DNA of 43,458 nucleotides from a virus. The DNA is taken from the IMG/VR virus record IMGVR_UViG_3300042503_001006, positions 1 to 43,458 of that record; one strand, given 5' to 3'. The position numbers and the translations under genes are program-made. The notes under the pieces were generated by a model that searched no databases, was not told where the DNA came from, and worked only from the letters and a program-made list of their open reading frames with translations. Shown here one piece after another: positions 36,134-43,458 of this stretch. Every line of letters starts with the position of its first letter. Within the stretch, counting starts at the first letter, position 1.

Positions 36134-37469
36134 TTACGCGATGTCGATAACGAGCGAGCTGTTGAGCTGCTTGGCGACCATCTGGCCGGTCGACGTGATC
36201 GAGCGATACAGGATGAACTTGTCGGCGGGACGCGCCGGCGTGTGATCCTTGCGCCACTCGTTGTCCATGGCCTCAAGGAAGATCGCGTTCGTGTCGAGCC
36301 AGTAGCAACGCTTCTGATGACCAAGGTCATCGAGAGTCGGATCATACTGGAAGGTCACGTTCATGAACTTCAGAGCGCCGATGGAGACATCCGTCGAACC
36401 ATCGAACCCGGCGACCGTGTAGATGCCGTTCGCGCGCAGCTCTTTCTCCATCGCATCGAGGAAGGACGAACCGCAGACCGCGAAGTTCGGCTGGCCGCCG
36501 TAACGCACGAGCTGGCGATACTCATACTGCAGGGTCTGCAGCAGAGCGCCACCATCAGCGACGTTCGACGTCACCGCGCCGCCGCCGAGCGACGGATCGG
36601 TGTTTGCCGCGCAACGAGCCCTATTTCTCCACCATTTATGGGTTGCACGGTCGAGACCGCCGGTCGTTCCGACAGCCGGGTTCTCCAGAATGATCGAAGC
36701 CAGACCAGACAGAGCCTTCGGGTCGGCGGTGCCGTCACCGTAGGCGAGGTTGTTCATGCTTCGCGCATACTGCTCACCAAGGGCGAACAGCTTGTCCTCG
36801 AACAGGTTGACCAGCATGGTCATCTCGCGCTGCGAGTGATTGCTGGTGCGCTCGCCATTCGTGTCTACGACACTAATGCCATCAATCTTCACCGATGTTC
36901 ACGCCAGATCGCTAATTCCGGCGCCGCCTTTCGGCTGCTGCATGTTTCCATGCAGAGCAGACTATATCTTGACCCCAGAGGGGCCGCCCCCATTTCGGTG
37001 CGCTTGCACCTACGAGCTCTCGCTCTAGTCGTTGAACCTTCCCTTGCGGGCTTGGCTGCTGATTTTCTTCGGCACGACCCGGTCAGAGTTCCCAGCAATT
37101 AAAGGGCTTGTCATCGCACTATTGCTAGTGCGCGGAGCTGAAAACCAACTCGGTATGCGTGAGCGTCAGACCAATGTGATGTTCGCGCCAAGGATAGTTC
37201 ACACGCTTGATGTTCGACGGGGTGAAGAACCCGACGGAATCGCTGTGCGTAAAGCCCTTGACGACATCGTTGCCCGAGCCGTCGCCGAAGTCGCCTTCGA
37301 CCGCGATCGAGATGTCACCCTTGCCACCAGGGAACGTCTTCTTACCGCGCTCCAGCTTGTCCCAGAGAGGACGCTTCTGGAGAGACTGCTTAAAGGCGTC
37401 TCCTTGGTTGAAGTAGAAGTCCAACGCCGCATTGGCGATGTTGGCAATTGCCGTAGTTGTAAAAGCCAT
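36134..37469 (-). CDS. Major capsid protein, interrupted by a group I intron
   Basis: Two exons: 37469-37148 and 36891-36134, joined in frame to give 359 residues. Exon 1 encodes 107 residues from AFTTTAIANIANAALDFYFN to REHHIGLTLTHTE. The joined junction reads THTE-L-KIDG, with the Leu codon split 1/2 by the intron. Exon 2 continues SVVDTNGERTSNHSQREMTML and ends SLVIDIA. The downstream helix region (LVNLFEDKLFALGEQYARSM) and later strands suit the HK97-like coat fold, by size and place between scaffold and connector rather than by matching. Unspliced, exon 1 would end in a 114-residue stub; the exon 2 GTG could start only a partial product. Confidence 0.88.
36892..37147 (-). ncRNA. Group I self-splicing intron in the major capsid gene (256 nt, no ORF)
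   Basis: Conserved core elements in order: P AATTGCTGGGAA (37100-37089), Q AATCAGCAGCCAAG (37064-37051), R GTTCAACGACTAGA (37037-37024) and S AAGATATAGTC (36970-36960). P4 (TGCTG/CAGCA) and P7 (GACTA/TAGTC) pair. P1 is GAGTTGG with TCAGCTC, loop TTT, putting the U-G wobble exactly at the 5' splice site after exon base 37148. The 3' end is G 36892, and P10 forms between the exon 2 start TGAAG and intron TTTCA. P2 (CGCACT/AGTGCG), P6 (CCC-GCAA-GGG) and P9 (CTGCATG-GAAA-CATGCAG, 36955-36938) are clear. P3 and P8 were not fully traced. No endonuclease ORF fits in it. Confidence 0.92.
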
Positions 37470-37487
37470 TTTGTTGAGCTTTCATGA

Positions 37488-38567
37488 CTACCCCGCGCGA
37501 GAGCGTGCGAGCCCTTGGATCGCCGCCTCCATCATGTTTTTCGGTGCGGCGCGCGTCGAGGTCGTTTGATGACTTGACATGCCCGGTGTCGGAGCCGTCG
37601 CTCGCGCGCTTGGCTGGAGACGACGGAATTGATCATTCACTTCCTTGTAAGCGCGCTGTGTGATTTGCAGGGCTTCGTCGGCAGAGGTGATCTGGTTTCC
37701 GCGTTCCGCAAGCATCGCCTGCGCAGTCCGTCTGACCATGTCGGCTTTCGCCTTGTAGTCGGGGTCGCTCGCCATAAGACGCTGCTCAAATGCCGCCACT
37801 GATCGGTGAACGTCACCCCGGACGCGGCCCACAGCTTCCACCTGCTGGCGTTCGCTCATGGACTTGACTTGGGCTTCGTAGTTCACACGCTCAAACCGGG
37901 ACTGTGCAAACTGTCGCGCTGCCTCCGGCGTCATCTGCTGCTGATCAACCATGTTCTGGATGTCAGGCGGCAGGACGATGCCTTTGATCTCTTGCGCATG
38001 TCTTACGATCGGCGAGATCGCGTCGTAGAAACCTGATAGATCGCCCCTCGCCACCATGGATGCGAGATCGAGGGCAAATACCACGTCCTGCGACGACAGA
38101 TTATTCGCTTGCGCGTAAGTCTGCAGTTGCTGTCCAATTTCCGCTGTCGGCGCAAGGTTCGCGACTTGGTCGCGGAGTTCCGTGCGCTCACGGAGCAGTC
38201 TTTTGATCCGCTTCCGTGTCTGAGCCGGTGCGTCGTCTGGCACAGTCTCATCAACAGGAGCTTGATCATCAGCGTCGGATGCTTCGTCTTCGGCCTTTAC
38301 CTCACTGTTCGGCTTATCTGAGGCTGGGGAAGCCTCTTTCCCATTGGGTCCATCAAGAACGTCAGGCTCGGGCGTCGCGGGAGCGACCTTGAGCACAGCG
38401 TCGAGAAGGGACTCTTTGGACTCGGCCCCACTCTCGCCTGCAGGCGCAGGCTGAGAATTAGATGACGTCTCCGCAGCGGGAGACGATGAAGACGTGTCTG
38501 CGGGCGGCGGAGAGCTGTCCGCCGGCGTTGAGCTCACGTCAGAAATTGTTGCGTCGTCGCCTTGCAC
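37488..38567 (-). CDS. Scaffolding protein
   Basis: 359 residues from GTG 38567, with AGGAG seven bases upstream. The N-terminal third is acidic and Ser/Pro/Ala-rich (SSTPADSSPPPADTSSSSPA), then ends in DETVPDDAPAQTRKRIKRLL. The rest is helical (RLLRERTELRDQVANLAPTA; QSRFERVNYEAQVKSMSERQ), with a basic C-terminus (AAIQGLARSRAG), as in podovirus scaffolds that bind coat by a basic helix. The place between portal and capsid genes supports the role. It is not expected in mature heads. Confidence 0.8.
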   Translation of the reverse strand: MQGDDATISDVSSTPADSSPPPADTSSSSPAAETSSNSQPAPAGESGAESKESLLDAVLKVAPATPEPDVLDGPNGKEASPASDKPNSEVKAEDEASDADDQAPVDETVPDDAPAQTRKRIKRLLRERTELRDQVANLAPTAEIGQQLQTYAQANNLSSQDVVFALDLASMVARGDLSGFYDAISPIVRHAQEIKGIVLPPDIQNMVDQQQMTPEAARQFAQSRFERVNYEAQVKSMSERQQVEAVGRVRGDVHRSVAAFEQRLMASDPDYKAKADMVRRTAQAMLAERGNQITSADEALQITQRAYKEVNDQFRRLQPSARATAPTPGMSSHQTTSTRAAPKNMMEAAIQGLARSRAG

Positions 38568-38623
38568 TCTAGGCTCCTCTCACAGTGGTTGTTCGGGTGT
38601 TAGAGCAGATTTTCTGCATAGTT

Positions 38624-40990
38624 CTAGACACCTGGGACATTCATTGGGTTCGGCGGCTTCGGCGCCGGCGCACTTGGATGTGGAGAGGGCGGCGCGGGAG
38701 CGTTGCTCGCGCCAGCCGGACCCTGCGCGTTCGGGTCTTGCGCTCCGGGGCCGGGCGCCGATCCCGGCATCGCCGGCTTCATGGCGTTCATCGACGTGAT
38801 CGACGGCGCGCCGTCGGCGATCATCTCGTCGACGTTGATGCGGTCGTCGAGACGCTTGATCGCTTCCTTCGCCATCATCACCGGATTGATGCCGGGGATC
38901 TGCATGAGGATCGGCGCCAGACGTTCGAAGTTCTGCAGCTCCTGCTGCTGGTTTGGACGCCCGGACGATCCGGCCTCAATGTCGAGGATAATCTCCTTCG
39001 CGACTTCACCCTTCGTCAGCGTCGGCCACACGGCGCCGGGGCCGATGATCTCCTTCACCGTTTCTTCGGAAACATTGAGAAGAAGAATTTGACCAGCAGC
39101 CCGCGCCATCGCCGTAAGCGTCTCGTCAATGTCGTCGATAGCAGACCCCATAGCGGAGGCCCGCGACGCCTGCGCGATGTTAGTTTCAGTCGCCGTCGCC
39201 TCTGCCGTGCCGCCAAGGTTCGCCTCCTGATCGCCGACAGAGCGCATCATGTCTTGGAAGATCGGGTTCACTTCGTAGAGGTTCGGGTCGAGCGGAGCTC
39301 CCTGGATGGGCTGCAGAACTTGCTTGATGTCCTGCCCCGGCTGGAGACCCGAGATCGAGATGAGCGCGTTGACCGGATGGTTTTTGAGCGAGTCGAGATC
39401 TTCTTCGCTGAGAAGGCCCTCCGCGTAACCCATCTTCGGACGGTTCGCGAAGCGGTGCTCGCGCAAGCCCTGACGTGCGCGGTTCAGCTCCTTCTGCATC
39501 GGACGCATCAGCGCGACGTCGGAGAGCGGATAGACGTAGCCATCCGTCTCGTTCAGCAGCACGCTAAACCACGGCCAGAAGCGATCGGTGTAGACGTCCG
39601 GCTGGGCCGGGTCGCGCAGGAAGTCCGGGTAGCCGTCGCAGATCACATAAACGAGGCCGTCCTTCTTGTTGTAGATCTCCCAGACGATCGCGCACTTGGA
39701 ATCGCCCTCGGAGATGCTGGCGTCGTCCGTCGCGCCGCCACGCTGCCACACGGCGCGCGCGCGCTCATAATCCGTCCCGACGTCGACGCGATCATAGGCG
39801 GTGTATTGAGACCCGACGTCGACACCGTAGGTCTCCTTCACCTCGTTCGTGGAGAGGAGATACTCCTCCGCCACCCAATCGCAGCCGAGGAAGTCGCGGA
39901 GCTGGACGCAACGCGGATCTGGGATGACCGCCGTCGAGCGCGGGTAGGAGAGCTGCAGGCCCTCGCGGACGACGAGATCGGCGTCTTTCTGCATGTCTTC
40001 CATGAGCAGGCGGAGCTGTTCCGCCTCGGCCATGTCCTCTCGAATTTCGCCGTCAGCAAGGTCCGCGGAGATGCGCTCCAGCGTCGAGAGCCGCTGCTGC
40101 ACGTCGGCGATGCGCGTGTCGAAGTCAGGATCTTTGCCCATGATCCGCTGGAAGCCGAGCTTGATCCAGCCCACGCCGGACGTGGCCGCGCGGCGGATCG
40201 TCATCTTCATCATCGACTTGAACGGCTGTTGCTGTTCGTTCAGCTCGTATTCGTAGAGAAGTTCGAGCGTGCGCGCGATCTTCTCCTGCTGCTGCGACAT
40301 CAGCTTGACCTGCTGCGAATCCTGAATGACGGCCTGCGCGTTCTGCATCTCCATCGGATCTGGCATGGGCGGGGGCGGCGCCGGGAGCGGCTGGGGCATC
40401 ATCGGCTCGCCGGGCTTCGGCGGCGCCATCGGCGCCTGTCCCGGCATGGGGGCGCCGGTCATCGCCGACATCTGCATCATCTGCATCGCCTGCTGCGCTT
40501 GCTGCGCGGCCTGAAGCGTCGCGTGCGCCTGCTGGAGAGACTGCTGCGTGCCGTCCCACACCGTCGAGAGGAGGCGCGGACGCCGTCTAGCGACGGCCTT
40601 CGGGTTCTTCGAATAGAGCGCGGCGACTTTCTGCTGGACGTGGCGCAGAGTGATGTTCGCCGTGTAGCGGTCGTCCATGTCGTCGTTGAAGGCGAGGCCC
40701 TTCGTCTCCTCGTTCCACTGATGGCCGGCGCAGAACTTCTGGTCTCTCTCCATTTGCTTGAAGATTTTGTCCCAATGCGTCTTGCCGCTCTTGACCATTT
40801 TCTGGAGGCTGTCGACGAGCGCGCGACGCGCCTGTGACGGGTCTGGCGCCTCGCGGTCCATCACCTTCTGACCGGGGAGCGTCGGCCCCTCCTCGGGCTC
40901 CATGCCCTCGTTGGGATCGATCATTCCCTCCATCGGGCCTTCAGTCATGAAGTCAGGGTCGCCGCCCATCGGCGGAAGCATCGGGGGCAT
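38624..40990 (-). CDS. Portal protein
   Basis: 788 residues from ATG 40990, which overlaps the TerL stop (TGATG) and has GGAGG upstream; an earlier ATG at 40996 lacks that spacing. Portal-like order: GKTHWDKIFKQMERDQKFCAG, RYTANITLRHVQQKVAALYSKNPK, a Gln/Met/Pro-rich insert (about residues 155-225), then MTIRRAATSGVGWIKLGF, YPRSTAVIPDPRC, WPWFSVLLNETDGYVYPLSDV and ELNRARQGLREHR. The end is a long Pro/Gly/Ala-rich tail. It fits the P22-type large portals. Low-complexity ends and the internal insert are unusual. Confidence 0.88.
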   Translation of the reverse strand: MPPMLPPMGGDPDFMTEGPMEGMIDPNEGMEPEEGPTLPGQKVMDREAPDPSQARRALVDSLQKMVKSGKTHWDKIFKQMERDQKFCAGHQWNEETKGLAFNDDMDDRYTANITLRHVQQKVAALYSKNPKAVARRRPRLLSTVWDGTQQSLQQAHATLQAAQQAQQAMQMMQMSAMTGAPMPGQAPMAPPKPGEPMMPQPLPAPPPPMPDPMEMQNAQAVIQDSQQVKLMSQQQEKIARTLELLYEYELNEQQQPFKSMMKMTIRRAATSGVGWIKLGFQRIMGKDPDFDTRIADVQQRLSTLERISADLADGEIREDMAEAEQLRLLMEDMQKDADLVVREGLQLSYPRSTAVIPDPRCVQLRDFLGCDWVAEEYLLSTNEVKETYGVDVGSQYTAYDRVDVGTDYERARAVWQRGGATDDASISEGDSKCAIVWEIYNKKDGLVYVICDGYPDFLRDPAQPDVYTDRFWPWFSVLLNETDGYVYPLSDVALMRPMQKELNRARQGLREHRFANRPKMGYAEGLLSEEDLDSLKNHPVNALISISGLQPGQDIKQVLQPIQGAPLDPNLYEVNPIFQDMMRSVGDQEANLGGTAEATATETNIAQASRASAMGSAIDDIDETLTAMARAAGQILLLNVSEETVKEIIGPGAVWPTLTKGEVAKEIILDIEAGSSGRPNQQQELQNFERLAPILMQIPGINPVMMAKEAIKRLDDRINVDEMIADGAPSITSMNAMKPAMPGSAPGPGAQDPNAQGPAGASNAPAPPSPHPSAPAPKPPNPMNVPGV

Positions 40991-42552
40991 CACCATCCTC
41001 CAGATTTTGAGGCTCGCTCTTTTTCAGCGGCGCGGGTTTCTTTCTTGATCCATCCCAGCGTGTATGGCGCCGGGCCTTTATCGATCGCCTTCGTCGGCCG
41101 GGCGCGCACCTGCAGCGCCATGCCGAGACCGAGATACGCGATGGCGTCGACGAGATCGTCGTGGACGCCGTGCGGAAATTTCAGGAGCTGGTCGCGCGCT
41201 TCCTGAAACCACGGCGCATAGCTAGGGAAGTAAACCTTTCCCATAGACATTCGCGCACGGATAGACTGCGCGCGCGATTGCTTGTCGAGAACGGGGACAA
41301 TCTCGTCCATCGAGCAGTAGATCCCGCGTTCGAGCTGTCGCTTGCGCAGGAATGGGCCGATCGACTTCGAGATGTGTCCTCGTTCAGCCCACCACATGAG
41401 CGGGCGATATTTTTCCATTAGGTCGATCATCTTTTCGACGACGACGTCGGCGTCCCAGCGTCCCCACTGGACGTCATCCATCACCCAGAGGTTGTCGTCC
41501 TGATCGACGCCGATCGGGATGATGCACGTCTTATCGCGATCCTGCTTGGTCGATACTGCATGATCCGACGCGACGTAAAAACGTAGCTGATCGCGAGGAG
41601 GGCGATCAGTAGGGCGAGTGTAGGTTCTAAGCTTGTCTGCATCGAAGAAGTTTCCCTTCTCTGGTGTCGGCGACCCTTGGTAGAGCGCCTGGAAGCCGCG
41701 CGGGTCAGCGTCGCGCAGCTCGTGCAGGTAAGAGACCGGGAAACGCTCCGGCCACAGCGCCTCGCCCTCCTTGCGGCCGAGGACGTCTTTGTCCTTGGCG
41801 ATCGCCGGGAGGTCGATGATCTTCCACTTCCTCGCCTCGGGAGCGGAGTAGCTGGGGTTCATCGGGTCTAAGCTGCGGCCCGTGAGGTCGTCTTCGTGCC
41901 AACGAGTCTGAATTAAAACGATGGCGCCCGTCGACGTCATGAGTCGCGTCTTCAAGACTTCGTTATACCACTTCCACAACTTCTCTCGCTTTGTCGGCGA
42001 GTCTGCGTCGTCGCGGTTTTTGATCGGGTCGTCGAGGATGATGAGCGCGGCGCCGCGGCCTGTGAGGGCTCCGCCGACGCCGGCGAGAAACACTTTGCCG
42101 CCCTCCTCTGTTTCAAGTCGATCGACCGATGCGGAGCCGGACTTCAGGCGCGTCTCGAATATCTGCTGGTAGAGGGGATCTTGGATCATCCCGCGGATGT
42201 CGCGACCGAAGTCTGCGGCGAAGCCCTCGTTATAGGTGGCGACGATCACGGACTTGTCCGGATTGCGCCCGAGATACCAGGCCGGGAACAGACGCGACGA
42301 GAGCTGGCTCTTGCCGTGTCGCGGTGGGCAGTTGATGATCAGTCTTTTGATCTTGCCGCTTTCAACTTGTTCGAGAGCAGCAGCAATGACGCGGTGATGA
42401 CGAGCAACCTGATACTCAGAGACATCCGGGTTTTCATAGTCGTCCTGATCCGGCATCATGAAACGCGCGAAGTCGACGAGGTCGTCGCGGGCGTTTAGGG
42501 CCGCGCGACGCCTCTTTAGTGCAAGCAAGTAGCGTTCTTCGTCAGGTGTCAT
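40990..42552 (-). CDS. terL: Terminase large subunit
   Basis: 520 residues. Packaging ATPase: RLIINCPPRHGKSQLSSR (Walker A), ALIILDDPI (Walker B; DD pair) and IVLIQTRWHEDDLTGR (motif III region). The C-terminal nuclease half includes RFYVASDHAVSTKQDRDKTC (first acidic residue), LWVMDDVQWGRWDADV and, near the end, HGVHDDLVDAIAYLG (final acidic pair). It is large subunit TerL that cuts and pumps DNA into heads. The start overlaps the stop of a 22-residue ORF (ATGA). A separate small subunit is not clearly identified. Confidence 0.93.
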   Translation of the reverse strand: MTPDEERYLLALKRRRAALNARDDLVDFARFMMPDQDDYENPDVSEYQVARHHRVIAAALEQVESGKIKRLIINCPPRHGKSQLSSRLFPAWYLGRNPDKSVIVATYNEGFAADFGRDIRGMIQDPLYQQIFETRLKSGSASVDRLETEEGGKVFLAGVGGALTGRGAALIILDDPIKNRDDADSPTKREKLWKWYNEVLKTRLMTSTGAIVLIQTRWHEDDLTGRSLDPMNPSYSAPEARKWKIIDLPAIAKDKDVLGRKEGEALWPERFPVSYLHELRDADPRGFQALYQGSPTPEKGNFFDADKLRTYTRPTDRPPRDQLRFYVASDHAVSTKQDRDKTCIIPIGVDQDDNLWVMDDVQWGRWDADVVVEKMIDLMEKYRPLMWWAERGHISKSIGPFLRKRQLERGIYCSMDEIVPVLDKQSRAQSIRARMSMGKVYFPSYAPWFQEARDQLLKFPHGVHDDLVDAIAYLGLGMALQVRARPTKAIDKGPAPYTLGWIKKETRAAEKERASKSGGW

Positions 42553-42617
42553 TCAACGTCCGAGAACATCATGCCCGTCGCGATCTGATTTGCCAGCGAC
42601 ACTTCGATCTTTTTCAT
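42549..42617 (-). CDS. 22-residue ORF coupled to the terminase
   Basis: ATG 42617 follows GAGGAGAGTGCAA, a strong ribosome-binding site; the frame reads KKIEVSLANQIATGMMFSDVE and its TGA overlaps the TerL ATG (ATGA). The terminase start itself has no Shine-Dalgarno sequence, so this ORF may deliver ribosomes. Too short to characterise. Confidence 0.5.
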   Translation of the reverse strand: MKKIEVSLANQIATGMMFSDVE

Positions 42618-42667
42618 TTGCACTCTCCTCTTGGTTAGTTCTTCGTCTTGCTCGCCGACGACCGCGC

Positions 42668-43458
42668 CTACGGATCGAACAGGATCGTCCCCGACGAAGT
42701 GAATGTGTAAAGGCGGAAGCTGCCGCTCGTGCTGATCGAGCAGCCGCCCGTTACAGCGGCGACACGATCACTGTCTGGGGTGCGGATAACGACAATGCCG
42801 GAGCCGCCAGAGCCGTCTCCGCCCCAGTAATCCTGCGCCCAACCCGCGCCGCCGCCGCCGCCGGTGTTCGGTGCACCGGGCCCCGACGGCCTATCTGGGC
42901 CGTAGCCGTTACCGCCGCCGCCGTTACCGCCGGCGCTACTTTCGTTCGGCCCGCCGCCGCCGCCGCCGCCGCCGTAATATTGTCCGGTTATGTTCGATAT
43001 AATTCCGCTGCCGCCAACACCGCCATATCCGTAATCCGGCGGAACGCCGCCCGCTTGGGATGCGCCGCCACCACCACCGCCAGCTTCAAAATCGGGAATG
43101 TTTGGGTTTCCCCCAGAAAAACCGTTACCGCTTGCGCCGCCAACACCCCAGCCCGCCGTAACAGGCGGGTTATTCGTGACGGTGCCGTCGCTGCCGGGGT
43201 TCGGGGAAATGCCCGCAAAGGAGGACATCTGACCCGGTCCACCAACGGTAACGGTGTAGGTCACGCCAGAGACTACGTCGGCTTTACCCTCTACAACGCC
43301 GCCACCGCCGCCGCCGCCACCGCCCCAAGTTGACTCGCTGCCGTCCCAGCCCCCGATTGAACCACGACCGCCACCGGAAACAACAAGAGCAAGTTTTTCG
43401 CTAGTCATTGCAGGCCAATACCTCTTCCATACGCCGCCCTCTTTCACGAAGGCTTCCT
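42668..43458 (-). CDS. Glycine-rich fibre-tip protein (5' end outside window)
   Basis: Open from the right edge: E-A-F precede the GTG at 43447, so the window holds at least 262 codons and the true start is outside. EAFVKEGGVWKRYWPAM then TSEKLALVVSGGGRG leads into Gly-rich segments with stretches up to nine Gly (WGGGGGGGGGVVEGKAD) and conserved-looking VVSGVTYTVTVGGPGQ. The end is TGGCSISTSGSFRLYTFTSSGTILFD. Glycine-rich polyglycine-II sandwich domains tip many phage fibres, followed by a small beta domain. It is probably part of the fibre whose other part is at 1-1868. Strong GGN-codon bias gives a conspicuous C/G run on the plus strand. Confidence 0.75.
   Translation of the reverse strand, partial: EAFVKEGGVWKRYWPAMTSEKLALVVSGGGRGSIGGWDGSESTWGGGGGGGGGVVEGKADVVSGVTYTVTVGGPGQMSSFAGISPNPGSDGTVTNNPPVTAGWGVGGASGNGFSGGNPNIPDFEAGGGGGGASQAGGVPPDYGYGGVGGSGIISNITGQYYGGGGGGGGPNESSAGGNGGGGNGYGPDRPSGPGAPNTGGGGGAGWAQDYWGGDGSGGSGIVVIRTPDSDRVAAVTGGCSISTSGSFRLYTFTSSGTILFDP

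Noticed and set aside
36134-37469. Two separate capsid-cluster genes (114 aa and a 252-aa GTG-started ORF)
   Set aside because: The two frames fuse exactly into one 359-residue protein when the group I intron is removed; neither half has the size or the independent ribosome-binding site expected of a gene.
38585-40837. 750-residue rightward ORF opposite the portal
   Set aside because: Antisense shadow of the portal gene; the low-complexity Arg/Leu/His composition is typical of such shadows.
1-43458. Terminal direct repeat marking a circular contig
   Set aside because: The first and last bases share no evident overlap, and the reading frames do not join directly.

Overview
The window is almost entirely the genome of a temperate, short-tailed (podovirus-like) bacteriophage, in phage rather than prophage arrangement. 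The attachment site, carrying the 3' part of a tRNA-Ser(UGA) gene, sits inside the phage next to the integrase, with phage genes on both sides and no host genes. No tape-measure, sheath or major tail-tube gene is visible. The GC-rich coding sequence, the tRNA-Ser end and the protein families suggest an alphaproteobacterial host, perhaps Hyphomicrobiales/Rhizobiales; this is inference only.

Layout. The immunity region is at about 17.4-18.5 kb: a Cro-like gene reads left and a CI/LexA-like repressor gene reads right, with strong promoters and repeated TATGC-N6-GCATA operator-like palindromes. Rightward (18.5-22.5 kb) lie small genes, excisionase, tyrosine recombinase, attP with arm-type repeats, and a second operator-controlled promoter driving small membrane, HTH and secreted proteins. 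Leftward (17.2 to 4.2 kb) is a tightly overlapped DNA-metabolism operon: RuvC-like resolvase, RecA-fold ATPase, DUF669 protein, PD-(D/E)XK exonuclease, cytosine methyltransferase, SF2 helicase, DnaA-domain-IV protein, adenine-type methyltransferase, two HNH-family genes and a primase-helicase, followed by an iteron/AT-rich region that looks like the replication origin.

The left edge (1-3.3 kb) carries tail-fibre genes. The right half (43.4 to 22.6 kb, all leftward) runs glycine-rich fibre tip, terminase large subunit, portal, scaffold, major capsid protein, connector and tail-hub genes, a GNAT acetyltransferase, internal virion proteins, three successive peptidoglycan-degrading proteins, a membrane lysis candidate and low-complexity proteins. 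If the ends were joined, all genes from 17.7 kb leftward through the edge to 22.6 kb would form one leftward series, meeting the rightward operon at a terminator near 22.54 kb.

The most striking feature is a compact 256-nt group I intron without an ORF that interrupts the major capsid gene. Conserved P, Q, R and S elements, a P1 hairpin with the U-G wobble at the 5' splice site and a P10 pairing at the 3' splice site define both ends and give an in-frame 359-residue capsid protein. Two free-standing HNH-family genes elsewhere suggest a history of mobile introns and endonucleases.
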